A DNA stretch of 5,621 bases, from the NCBI GenBank assembly GCA_012511005.1, contig JAAZGX010000063.1:1-5621 (forward strand). Direction: 5' to 3'. The translations under genes and the position numbers were made by a program. The notes below the pieces were generated by a model. It was not told the origin of the DNA. It worked only from the letters and a program-made list of their open reading frames with translations, and ran no database searches. Source of the stretch: Clostridiales bacterium (GTDB lineage: Bacteria; Bacillota; Clostridia; Oscillospirales; Acutalibacteraceae). This document shows, piece after piece, positions 1-5,621 of this stretch (positions within the stretch are counted from its first letter, which is position 1; each line of letters opens with the position of its first letter).

Positions 1-600
1 CAGGCAGAAGAATATGTGTCAATAGGCGACTTTGCATATTTCTACTCTGAGTTTACGGTTTTCGGCGATGAAAAGATTAAAGCGCGCGCGATTGACGACA
101 GATTTGGCTGTGCTGTTATGCTAAAATTAATTAAATCTCCGCTTCTGTATGACACTTGGTTTTCATTTTCAGTTCAAGAGGAAGTTGGTACAAGGGGAGC
201 GGGAGTGACGGCGTTTTCCGTCAACCCTGATTATTCTTTAATCATAGAAGCTACTACTGCCGCTGATATAATTGATGTTACGGGCAGCAGCAGAGTTTGT
301 GTACAAGGGGAAGGACCCGCTATTTCCTTTATGGACAGAACAACAGTTTATAATAAAGAGCTTTACAAAAAAGCTATGGAAACGGCAAGGACAAAAGGCG
401 TAAAATGCCAAAGTAAAACGCTCGTCGCAGGCGGAAACAATGCAGGCGCCATTCATAAAAGCCGAAAGGGCGTTAAAGTGCTTACCGTTTCTCTGCCTTG
501 CAGGTATATTCATAGCGCTGTAAGCGTTGCGGATATGAAAGATGTTGAGGAAACCGTAAAATTCGTTGAAGCCGTATTACCGATTTTATGGAATGATTGA
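1..600 (+). CDS. M42 family metallo-aminopeptidase, C-terminal part (5' end outside window)
   Basis: The frame is open from base 1 and ends at TGA 598-600, giving 199 codons of a family usually about 330-360 residues long. The N-terminal part with the first metal-binding His is missing. The GTG at 16 is only an internal Val, not a start. M42 enzymes are cytosolic, two-metal aminopeptidases that form large tetrahedral (TET) assemblies and trim peptides; this is family knowledge. Visible motifs, by window codon: the bridging-Asp motif AIDDRFG (Asp at 32-33), the catalytic Glu pair in VQEEVGTRGA (60-61), IEATTAAD (83 and 89), and the terminal metal-ligand His in RYIHSAVSV (171). The spacing fits the family: 22 residues from the second Glu of the pair to position 83, and 88 from there to His171. 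Position 83 is Glu where characterised TET peptidases have Asp. The fold assignment is firm; the substrate (glutamyl, leucyl or other N-terminal residues) cannot be read from this fragment. It is probably co-transcribed with the next gene, which begins 6 bases later. Confidence 0.93.
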   Translation, partial: QAEEYVSIGDFAYFYSEFTVFGDEKIKARAIDDRFGCAVMLKLIKSPLLYDTWFSFSVQEEVGTRGAGVTAFSVNPDYSLIIEATTAADIIDVTGSSRVCVQGEGPAISFMDRTTVYNKELYKKAMETARTKGVKCQSKTLVAGGNNAGAIHKSRKGVKVLTVSLPCRYIHSAVSVADMKDVEETVKFVEAVLPILWND

Positions 601-606
601 TATAAT

Positions 607-1860
607 ATGAATAGATTTAATATTAACGAAAACATAAAAGAGTTAGCACACAAAGCAGAGGAGAAGTCAACAGAGGCTTTTTCCTATATTGAAGATATTG
701 TGGAGCATAATCAAAATACCGTATTAAAAGCGTTTATAGATAATAGGGTTAGCGAAAGCCATTTCTCAACATCAACGGGATATGGGTATGGTGACAGGGG
801 CAGGGAAACTCTTGACAGGCTTTTTGCTGATATAATGGGGTGTGAGGACGCTCTCATAAAATACAGCTTTTTTAGCGGCACGCACACTTTAAGCGTTATG
901 CTTTTTGGAGTGCTGCGCCCGGGTGACACCGTTCTTGTTGTTACGGGTACGCCGTATGACACAATTCACAGCGTATTCGGCATAAATGGCAAAAGCGGGT
1001 ACGGCTCGCTTATGGAATACGGTATAAATTATAAACAGATTGATTTAACATCAAGCGGTGAGGCAGATTTAACGAAAATCGAAAAAACGCTTAAAAATGA
1101 AAAGATAGCCGCTGTCTATATACAACGCTCAAGAGGTTATTCGCTTCGTCCGTCACTTTCTTTAGAAAAAGTGGGAGACATAACGAAAATAGTACGACAG
1201 AATTCAAGCGCCGTTATAATGGTTGACAATTGTTATGCGGAGTTTACGGAAAAATCATCACCTTTTTTATATGATATTGATATTATGGCAGGCTCGCTCA
1301 TAAAAAACGCGGGAGGCGGCATAGCCAAAAGCGGCGGATACATTGCGGGCAAGGAAAAATATGTTGAGCTTTGCGCGCATAGAATGACGGCGCCCGGCGT
1401 CGGCAGGGAAATAGGTCCTACTCTCGGCAACAACAGGGATATGTTTATAGGGCTTTTTAACGCCCCGCACATTACGGGGGAGGCACTAAAAACGGCGGTG
1501 TTTACAGCGGCGCTTTTTAAGGAGATGGGGTACTGTGTATCGCCTGAGCCTTTTGAAATACGCTCCGATATAGTTCAAACTGTTTTACTCCGGTCGCCCG
1601 AAAGGCTTATTGCGTTTTGCGAGGGGCTTCAGAGCGGCTCGCCTGTTGACAGCTTCGTAAGTCCGGTACCGTCGCCAATGCCCGGGTATGACAGCAAGGT
1701 TATAATGGCGGCAGGTACATTTACATTAGGCTCTACTATTGAGCTTTCGGCGGACGCGCCATTAAGAGAGCCGTATGCCGTATTTTTGCAGGGTGCTTTT
1801 AACTACCACAGTGCGAAAACTGCCGTTATGATAGCAGCCGGCAGAGTAATTGAGCTTTAA
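607..1860 (+). CDS. COG4100 / YnbB-like PLP-dependent protein ('aluminium resistance', methionine gamma-lyase-like family)
   Basis: Complete gene of 417 residues, the usual length for this family. It is a fold-type I PLP enzyme related to cystathionine lyases, predicted cytosolic. Its true reaction is not established; 'aluminium resistance' and 'methionine gamma-lyase' are inherited family labels. Visible features: the conserved N-terminal GYGYGDRGR (residues 58-66); SGTHT (90-94), the likely PLP phosphate loop following the 'activating' small-residue stretch; MVDNCY (205-210), whose Asp207 should bind the PLP ring nitrogen; and SLIKNAGGG (230-238), whose Lys233 (codon 1303-1305) is the expected Schiff-base lysine. 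Downstream, TAPGVGREIGPTLG (261-274) is also typical of the family. All core residues are present, so the enzyme should be active. ATG 607 is the first possible start, because an in-frame TGA lies two codons upstream. No convincing Shine-Dalgarno sequence precedes it, which suggests translational coupling to the M42 gene. It converges on glnN and ends 10 bases before a shared terminator hairpin. Confidence 0.92.
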   Translation: MNRFNINENIKELAHKAEEKSTEAFSYIEDIVEHNQNTVLKAFIDNRVSESHFSTSTGYGYGDRGRETLDRLFADIMGCEDALIKYSFFSGTHTLSVMLFGVLRPGDTVLVVTGTPYDTIHSVFGINGKSGYGSLMEYGINYKQIDLTSSGEADLTKIEKTLKNEKIAAVYIQRSRGYSLRPSLSLEKVGDITKIVRQNSSAVIMVDNCYAEFTEKSSPFLYDIDIMAGSLIKNAGGGIAKSGGYIAGKEKYVELCAHRMTAPGVGREIGPTLGNNRDMFIGLFNAPHITGEALKTAVFTAALFKEMGYCVSPEPFEIRSDIVQTVLLRSPERLIAFCEGLQSGSPVDSFVSPVPSPMPGYDSKVIMAAGTFTLGSTIELSADAPLREPYAVFLQGAFNYHSAKTAVMIAAGRVIEL

Positions 1861-1870
1861 GCATAAAAAT

Positions 1871-1901
1871 AAATGACCGTTCAAAACCCGAACGGTCATT
1901 T
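1871..1901. terminator. Bidirectional intrinsic terminator between convergent genes
   Basis: A perfect 12-bp stem (1871-1882 paired with 1890-1901) has a GACCGTTC/GAACGGTC core and a 7-base loop (1883-1889). It lies in the 53-base gap between the two convergent stop codons, 10 bases after the PLP gene and 12 bases after the glnN stop. The outer stem pairs are A/T. The - strand run-out after the stem is T-rich (ATTTTTATG), giving a good terminator for glnN. The + strand run-out is shorter (the arm ends CATTTT, then AACTTG), so termination of the + strand operon may be less complete. Confidence 0.88.
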
Positions 1902-1913
1902 TAACTTGTATTG

Positions 1914-4019
1914 CTAACTCACACTGTAAAGAATTTCGCCGTATGTAGGATAAGCCCATAAGTCCTTATCAACGAGTGTTTCAATTCTATCTGCTATAAG
2001 CCGCACTGCATTTATAGCCGTTACAACATTTTCACGGTAATACATGGCGGTGTTTTTATCATTACCCTCCGGTCTTTTTGCCGCTCTCGTATTTTCTTCA
2101 AGAACTGAAAGCTTTGAAAGCAAGTCAGAGGAAAGCAAAGAAAGCTCTTTTAATAAAGCTTCTTCAAGCGCGGCATCTAAGTCGGGATTAATATCCTTTT
2201 TTAGCTTTGCAGAGCCTGCAAGCATTTTTTGATATTTAATAACGGCAGGGATAACCCCTCTTTTCGTCATTTCAATCATAGTGCGCGCCTCAATGCGTAT
2301 ACTTTTACAGTATTCATCAAGCAATATATCACAGTGGGATTTTAATTCTGCTTCCGTTAAAACCTTATGCTTTTCAAAAAGCTTAACATTTTTATCGTCA
2401 AGCAAATGAGGAACGGCGCTTGCCGTACTGTCATAATTTGATAGCTTCCTGTTTTCTGCTTCTTTTACCCATTCTTTTGAATAGTTGTTGCCGTTAAAAA
2501 TAATGCGCCTGTGTTTGCAAAGAGTTTCTCTTATAACCTCAGTTAAGCCGGAGGTGAAGTCAGTTGTGTTTTCAAGCTTATCTGCAAGCCGGCAAAGAGC
2601 CTCCGCTACAATTGTATTTAGGAATGTATTCGTGTCCGCTATGGACTGGCTTGCGCCGAGCATTCTAAACTCAAACTTATTACCCGTAAAAGCAAAGGGG
2701 GAGGTTCTGTTCCTGTCTGTAGTGTCTTTCGGAAGTCTTGGTAAAACCTTTGCGCCAATTTCAATAGCTGTACGCTCCTTTTCATGGTATAAACAGCCGG
2801 AGGATATGGCGTCAATAATTTCCGTTAATTCATCACCGAGAAACATTGATACAATAGCGGGCGGCGCTTCACCTGCACCGAGCCGGCAGTCATTACCGGC
2901 TCCTGCGACGGCTATGCGAAGTAAATCCTGATATTCATCAACAGCAAGTATAACGGCGGTGATAAATAACATAAATCGTGCATTCTGCGACGGAGTATCA
3001 CCCGGCTCAAGTAAGTTAGTGCCGCCGTTTAAGCTGAGTGACCAATTATTATGCTTGCCGCTTCCGTTAACACCCTCAAACGGCTTTTCATGCAGTAAGC
3101 ATACCATACCATGGCGATTTGCCACTGTTTTCATAAGCTCCATTACGAGCTGGTTATGGTCTGTTGCGATATTCGCCGTCGTATAAACGGGCGCCATTTC
3201 GTGCTGGGCGGGCGCTGTTTCGTTATGCTTTGTTTTAGAAAGTATGCCAAGCTTCCAAAGTTCATTGTCAAGGTCTTTCATATACTCTGAAACGCGCGGC
3301 TTTATTTTACCGAAATAATGGTCGTCAAGCTGCTGCCCTTTAGGTGGTTTTGCGCCGAACAGCGTTCTGTTACAGTATATAAGGTCAGGGCGTTTTTCAT
3401 AAACCTTCTTATCAATAAGGAAGTATTCCTGCTCCGGTCCTACCGTTGTAACTACTCTCCCTTTGACCGTTTCACCGAAAAGCGCAAGAATTCTTTTAAC
3501 CTGTGTGTCAATTGCCTCCATAGAGCGTAAAAGCGGCGTTTTTTTATCAAGAGATTCGCCGCCATATGAAAAGAATGCCGTTGGAATACAAAGAGAGCCG
3601 TCTTTAATAAACGCGTAAGAGGTTGGGTCCCATGCCGTATAACCCCTTGCCTCAAAGGTGGAGCGAAGCCCGCCCGTAGGAAGCGATGAAGCGTCAGGCT
3701 CGCCTTGTACGAGCATTTTTCCGGAAAACTCCATAATAACCTTACCGTTTTTGTCAAACTCGATAAAGCTGTCATGCTTTTCCGCCGTTACGCCCGTCAT
3801 AGGCTGGAACCAATGGGTAAAATGCGTTGCGCCATTTTCTACCGCCCAATCTTTCATAGCCTTTGCGATAACATTTGCAACATCGAGCGATAGCCTTTTC
3901 CCATTTTTAATTGTTAACATGAGGTTGTTATAGATGTTTTCGGGCAGACGGTCTTTCATTTTCTCCTCATCAAAGACCATAGAGCCAAACATCTCCGGTA
4001 TGTCTACCAATACGCTCAC
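1914..4019 (-). CDS. glnN: Type III glutamine synthetase (GlnN, EC 6.3.1.2)
   Basis: Complete gene of 701 residues counted from GTG 4019, within the about 700-730 typical of GSIII and far longer than the about 450 of GSI. It catalyses ATP-dependent ligation of ammonia to glutamate in the cytosol; characterised GSIII enzymes are dodecamers. The N-terminal GSIII signature runs from IPEMFGSMVF (residues 7-16) through THWFQPMTG (68-76) and AEKHDSFIEF (79-88). The catalytic domain shows GPEQEYFLID (194-203, metal-binding Glu), HNETAPAQHEMAP (265-277), NGSGKHNNWS (318-327, with the active-site His323), GAGEAPPAIVSMFLG (381-395) and NRTSPFAFTGNKFEFR (437-452, ATP/glutamate-binding Arg residues). A helical C-terminal extension (about 540-701) is specific to type III. 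No key residue appears to be missing. The start is either GTG 4019 or TTG 4010: a stop at 4035-4037 excludes anything longer, and the GGAAGG at 4020-4025 is better spaced for TTG. The gene has its own promoter and ends at the shared terminator. Confidence 0.97.
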   Translation of the reverse strand: MSVLVDIPEMFGSMVFDEEKMKDRLPENIYNNLMLTIKNGKRLSLDVANVIAKAMKDWAVENGATHFTHWFQPMTGVTAEKHDSFIEFDKNGKVIMEFSGKMLVQGEPDASSLPTGGLRSTFEARGYTAWDPTSYAFIKDGSLCIPTAFFSYGGESLDKKTPLLRSMEAIDTQVKRILALFGETVKGRVVTTVGPEQEYFLIDKKVYEKRPDLIYCNRTLFGAKPPKGQQLDDHYFGKIKPRVSEYMKDLDNELWKLGILSKTKHNETAPAQHEMAPVYTTANIATDHNQLVMELMKTVANRHGMVCLLHEKPFEGVNGSGKHNNWSLSLNGGTNLLEPGDTPSQNARFMLFITAVILAVDEYQDLLRIAVAGAGNDCRLGAGEAPPAIVSMFLGDELTEIIDAISSGCLYHEKERTAIEIGAKVLPRLPKDTTDRNRTSPFAFTGNKFEFRMLGASQSIADTNTFLNTIVAEALCRLADKLENTTDFTSGLTEVIRETLCKHRRIIFNGNNYSKEWVKEAENRKLSNYDSTASAVPHLLDDKNVKLFEKHKVLTEAELKSHCDILLDEYCKSIRIEARTMIEMTKRGVIPAVIKYQKMLAGSAKLKKDINPDLDAALEEALLKELSLLSSDLLSKLSVLEENTRAAKRPEGNDKNTAMYYRENVVTAINAVRLIADRIETLVDKDLWAYPTYGEILYSVS

Positions 4020-4025
4020 CCTTCC
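4020..4025 (-). promoter_or_regulatory. Shine-Dalgarno-like site of glnN (decides between two starts)
   Basis: On the - strand this reads GGAAGG and directly abuts GTG 4019, with zero spacing. It lies 9 bases upstream of the in-frame TTG at 4010-4008. Normal SD spacing of about 5-10 bases favours the TTG, which would shorten GlnN by three residues. The run GGAAGGGTGA also resembles an extended SD containing the GTG. No other purine-rich site is visible between the promoter and the gene. Confidence 0.6.
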
Positions 4026-4054
4026 GGTTTTAAATTACCGCTAAAAACATAATA

Positions 4055-4083
4055 ATGATAGCAAAAGAATAGCCCAATGTCAA
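4055..4083 (-). promoter_or_regulatory. Housekeeping sigma (SigA-type) promoter for glnN
   Basis: Read on the - strand, TTGACA (4083-4078) is a perfect -35 hexamer. It is followed by a 17-base spacer and TATCAT (4060-4055), which matches the -10 consensus at five of six positions. A TG one base upstream of the -10 (TGCTATCAT) makes it an extended -10. An A/T-rich tract at about 4096-4113 could act as an UP-like element, though it overlaps the htrA terminator's T-run. Transcription should begin near 4048, giving a leader of about 30-40 bases. I see no GlnR-type operator here. Confidence 0.85.
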
Positions 4084-4113
4084 TAAGCCACTCCATATAC
4101 TTTAAAATACAAA

Positions 4114-4142
4114 AAACACGGCAGTTAAGACTTGCCGTGTTT
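4114..4142 (-). terminator. Intrinsic terminator of the htrA-type gene
   Basis: A perfect 10-bp stem (4114-4123 paired with 4133-4142) has a CACGGCA/TGCCGTG core and a 9-base loop (4124-4132). On the - strand the hairpin runs into a T-rich tract (six Ts at 4116-4111, then GTATTTT), the classic rho-independent form. It begins 16 bases after the protease stop codon and ends about 30 bases before the glnN -35 box, so it separates the two same-strand genes transcriptionally. Confidence 0.92.
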
Positions 4143-4158
4143 CTCATTTTGTCTTTTA

Positions 4159-5621
4159 TTATCCGAAGGGGTTAAAAATCGGGTCTGTAGTTTTAGGAAC
4201 ATTCTGCGCTTCGTTATATCCTTTGTCCTCAATAAGCTTTACTTTTACATCAAAGGGCTTGTTTATAGTATAGTTGCTGTTAATTCTGCAAATCGTAAGA
4301 GTTATGGTTTCCCCTACTTTCATATTATCAATAATTTCAGGCAGAGTGTCAGTTGATGTTAAATCCTTACCGTTTGCCTTAATGATAAGGTCGTTTACTT
4401 GCACTCCCTTATTTTGCAAATCACTTTCTGAATCAATTTCACGGATTATAATAGAGCCGGACGGAAGTCCGTTTGACTGAACGATTATACTGTAAATCTG
4501 ACTTTGTGTAATGGGGCTGTATGAAATACCAAGCTTCGGTCTATTAGTTACATAACCATGCTTAATTATTTCGTCAACAACAGTTTTTACCGTGTTTATA
4601 GGGACGGCAAATCCCATTCCCTCGTAATATGTTTCAGCTATTTTCGAGGAGTTAATGCCTATGACTTGACCGTATTCGTTTAGTAATGCACCGCCGGAAT
4701 TCCCCGGGTTTATAGCCGCTGTGTGTTGAATACAAGGCTGAGAATAGCCAACGGCGCTGTCAACCGGTCTGTCTACCGCGGAAATCATTCCTTTTGTAAA
4801 TGAGCCGAAGAATTCTGTTCCACCGGGGTTGCCTATTGCATATATTGATTGCCCTACGGCAATGCTTTTTATATCACCAAACTCTGCTTTGTTAAGACCC
4901 TTTTTCTCAACTCTTAACACGCCGATATCCGTCTTTTTATCATAGCCTATGACTACTGCGTCTATATCCGTATTATCATCAAAACGAATTCTGACATTTG
5001 TGCCGTAATCGCTTATGACATGAGCGCAGGTAATAATATATGTGTATTTGCCCGTCTTATCTTCGCCCATTATAACGCCTGAGCCTTCACCGGCAAGGTT
5101 GTTGTTGGAATAAACGAGTACTCCGACATTAATGCTTTTCACCTTTTTATATATATCAGATGCCGTTAATGTACCTGTCGGAGGTTTCTCCTCAATGGGG
5201 GTAGGAGATATTGTTACAGCAGGACCGTTAGCGTCACCCGTTCGAGGCGCGTTGTTGCTGCCCTCATCAGTAGAAACAAAAGGAGAAGGTTCGCTGAAGT
5301 TTCTTAATGAGTAGCCAATTGCCATTGAGGCGCTTATAAGGCAAATACATATTGCGATAATAAAGATTGTTTTGCCTATTTTGTTGCCTTTTGCAGTTTT
5401 AGGGTCGCCCGTTTTTACCCCTGTATCAAATGTTGAGCCGTAAAACTGATTAGCCTCTTTGTATGGCGAATAGCTTTGAGGTCTTTCGTAATTATACGGT
5501 GAATAGCTATTATTTGGTGAATATGGGGGAGGAGGCGCTTGATGGAGGTTTTCTTGGGCGTTTAAGTACGCCTCATATGAAACATCGTTTTGATGTTCAT
5601 TTTCTTGTATGACCTCCGCCG
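4159..5621 (-). CDS. HtrA/DegP-like membrane-anchored serine protease with one PDZ domain (5' end outside window)
   Basis: The frame stays open from the right edge to TAA 4161-4159, giving 486 visible residues with no ATG, GTG or TTG before residue 99. The true start is therefore beyond the window. ATG 5325 lies inside the membrane helix and is a poor start. Order, by window residue: Tyr/Pro-rich cytosolic tail with PPPP and SYSPY repeats (about 28-53); Lys-rich stretch (about 70-83); one hydrophobic helix (about 84-103, TIFIIAICICLISASMAIGY); Pro/Thr/Ser-rich linker (to about 150); trypsin-like domain; PDZ domain (about 365-448); short tail ending NPFG. The catalytic triad is complete: His200 (TCAHVISDYG, codon 5022-5020), Asp231 (KKTDIGVLRV, 4929-4927) and Ser308 (NPGNSGGALL, 4698-4696). 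IYAIGNPGG, near the oxyanion loop, is also typical. The topology puts the protease outside the membrane, degrading or monitoring misfolded exported proteins, as known for Gram-positive HtrA. The gene has its own terminator; its promoter is not visible. Confidence 0.95.
   Translation of the reverse strand, partial: AEVIQENEHQNDVSYEAYLNAQENLHQAPPPPYSPNNSYSPYNYERPQSYSPYKEANQFYGSTFDTGVKTGDPKTAKGNKIGKTIFIIAICICLISASMAIGYSLRNFSEPSPFVSTDEGSNNAPRTGDANGPAVTISPTPIEEKPPTGTLTASDIYKKVKSINVGVLVYSNNNLAGEGSGVIMGEDKTGKYTYIITCAHVISDYGTNVRIRFDDNTDIDAVVIGYDKKTDIGVLRVEKKGLNKAEFGDIKSIAVGQSIYAIGNPGGTEFFGSFTKGMISAVDRPVDSAVGYSQPCIQHTAAINPGNSGGALLNEYGQVIGINSSKIAETYYEGMGFAVPINTVKTVVDEIIKHGYVTNRPKLGISYSPITQSQIYSIIVQSNGLPSGSIIIREIDSESDLQNKGVQVNDLIIKANGKDLTSTDTLPEIIDNMKVGETITLTICRINSNYTINKPFDVKVKLIEDKGYNEAQNVPKTTDPIFNPFG
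5462..5526 (-). repeat. Short imperfect direct repeats coding for YSP(Y) units in the HtrA cytosolic tail
   Basis: On the + strand TATGGCGAATAGCT (5462-5475) recurs 33 bases on as TACGGTGAATAGCT (5495-5508), with 12 of 14 bases identical. A shorter relative, TTTGGTGAATATGG, lies at 5513-5526. In the protease frame these encode SYSPY (residues 49-53), SYSPY (38-42) and YSP (33-35), so the first pair forms an 11-residue period. The repeats are in frame and lie within coding sequence. Confidence 0.6.

Noticed and set aside
601..606. TATAAT directly before the PLP gene start, as a possible -10 box.
   Set aside because: The expected -35 position holds TACCGA, a poor match, and transcription would begin inside the coding sequence. 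It is better read as the two codons between the genes.
238..1472. - strand open frames opposite the M42 and PLP genes (238-513, 711-962, 1233-1472).
   Set aside because: They are antisense shadows of recognisable proteins, with no motifs or credible start signals.
2044..3933. Several + strand open frames opposite glnN (for example 2485-2931 and 3658-3933).
   Set aside because: They lie wholly antisense to a strongly conserved enzyme gene, have composition typical of shadow frames, and show no recognisable domain or ribosome binding site.
4025..4040. Small inverted repeat CGGT-N8-ACCG in the glnN leader, as a possible translational control hairpin.
   Set aside because: It has only four base pairs with an 8-base A/T loop, too weak and too common to call a regulatory element without comparative evidence.
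4078..4096. TGTCAATAAGCC, as a possible GlnR operator (TGTNAN7TNACA) at the glnN promoter.
   Set aside because: The left half matches, but the right half reads ACTCC instead of TNACA, and TGTCAA is already accounted for as the complement of the -35 box.
4020..4158. Possible riboswitch or small RNA in the gap between htrA and glnN.
   Set aside because: The 139 bases are accounted for by a terminator, a promoter and a leader of about 30 bases, which leaves no room for a known structured RNA.
1..5621. A previously undescribed multi-gene system (defence, mobile element, CRISPR, biosynthetic cluster).
   Set aside because: All four genes belong to widespread housekeeping or general metabolic families with intact motifs and conventional signals. 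I saw no terminal repeats, transposase, integrase, spacer array or unassigned coding stretch.

Overview
The window looks like ordinary chromosomal DNA from a Gram-positive, Clostridia-like Firmicute, probably anaerobic and possibly gut-associated. The evidence is moderately low GC with A/T-rich intergenic gaps, a C-terminal piece of an M42 metallo-aminopeptidase, a COG4100/YnbB-type PLP protein, a type III (GlnN-type) glutamine synthetase, and a membrane-anchored HtrA protease with a single PDZ domain. This assignment rests on protein-family resemblance only. No rRNA or other taxonomic marker is present.

Layout. The left third (1-1860) is read on the + strand. It holds the 3' end of an M42 peptidase gene, followed after 6 bases by a complete gene for a COG4100 'aluminium resistance / methionine gamma-lyase-like' PLP enzyme. 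The two are almost certainly one transcription unit. A 12-bp hairpin (1871-1901) lies in the 53-base convergent gap and can end transcription from both sides. The rest is read on the - strand: glnN (1914-4019), a 139-base gap, then an htrA-type serine protease (4159 to the right edge) whose start lies beyond the window.

Transcription. The 139-base gap holds an intrinsic terminator for htrA, then a near-consensus extended -10 promoter for glnN. The protease and the glutamine synthetase therefore appear to be separate units despite sharing a strand. The glnN start is ambiguous (GTG at 4019 or TTG at 4010). The only Shine-Dalgarno-like sequence touches the GTG and sits 9 bases before the TTG.

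How the genes relate. glnN makes glutamine from glutamate and ammonia. The M42 peptidase trims peptides, and HtrA handles envelope protein quality control. I see no evidence that these form one dedicated system. The one suggestive link is that a YnbB relative also sits beside a glutamine synthetase gene in Bacillus subtilis (ynbB-glnR-glnA, recalled knowledge). I see no mobile element, CRISPR array, tRNA/rRNA, recognisable riboswitch or novel multi-gene system. The notable points are modest: the Tyr/Pro-rich repeated cytosolic tail of HtrA, a Glu in place of Asp at a likely M42 metal-ligand position, the glnN start site, and the tight in-frame gene junction at 598-609.
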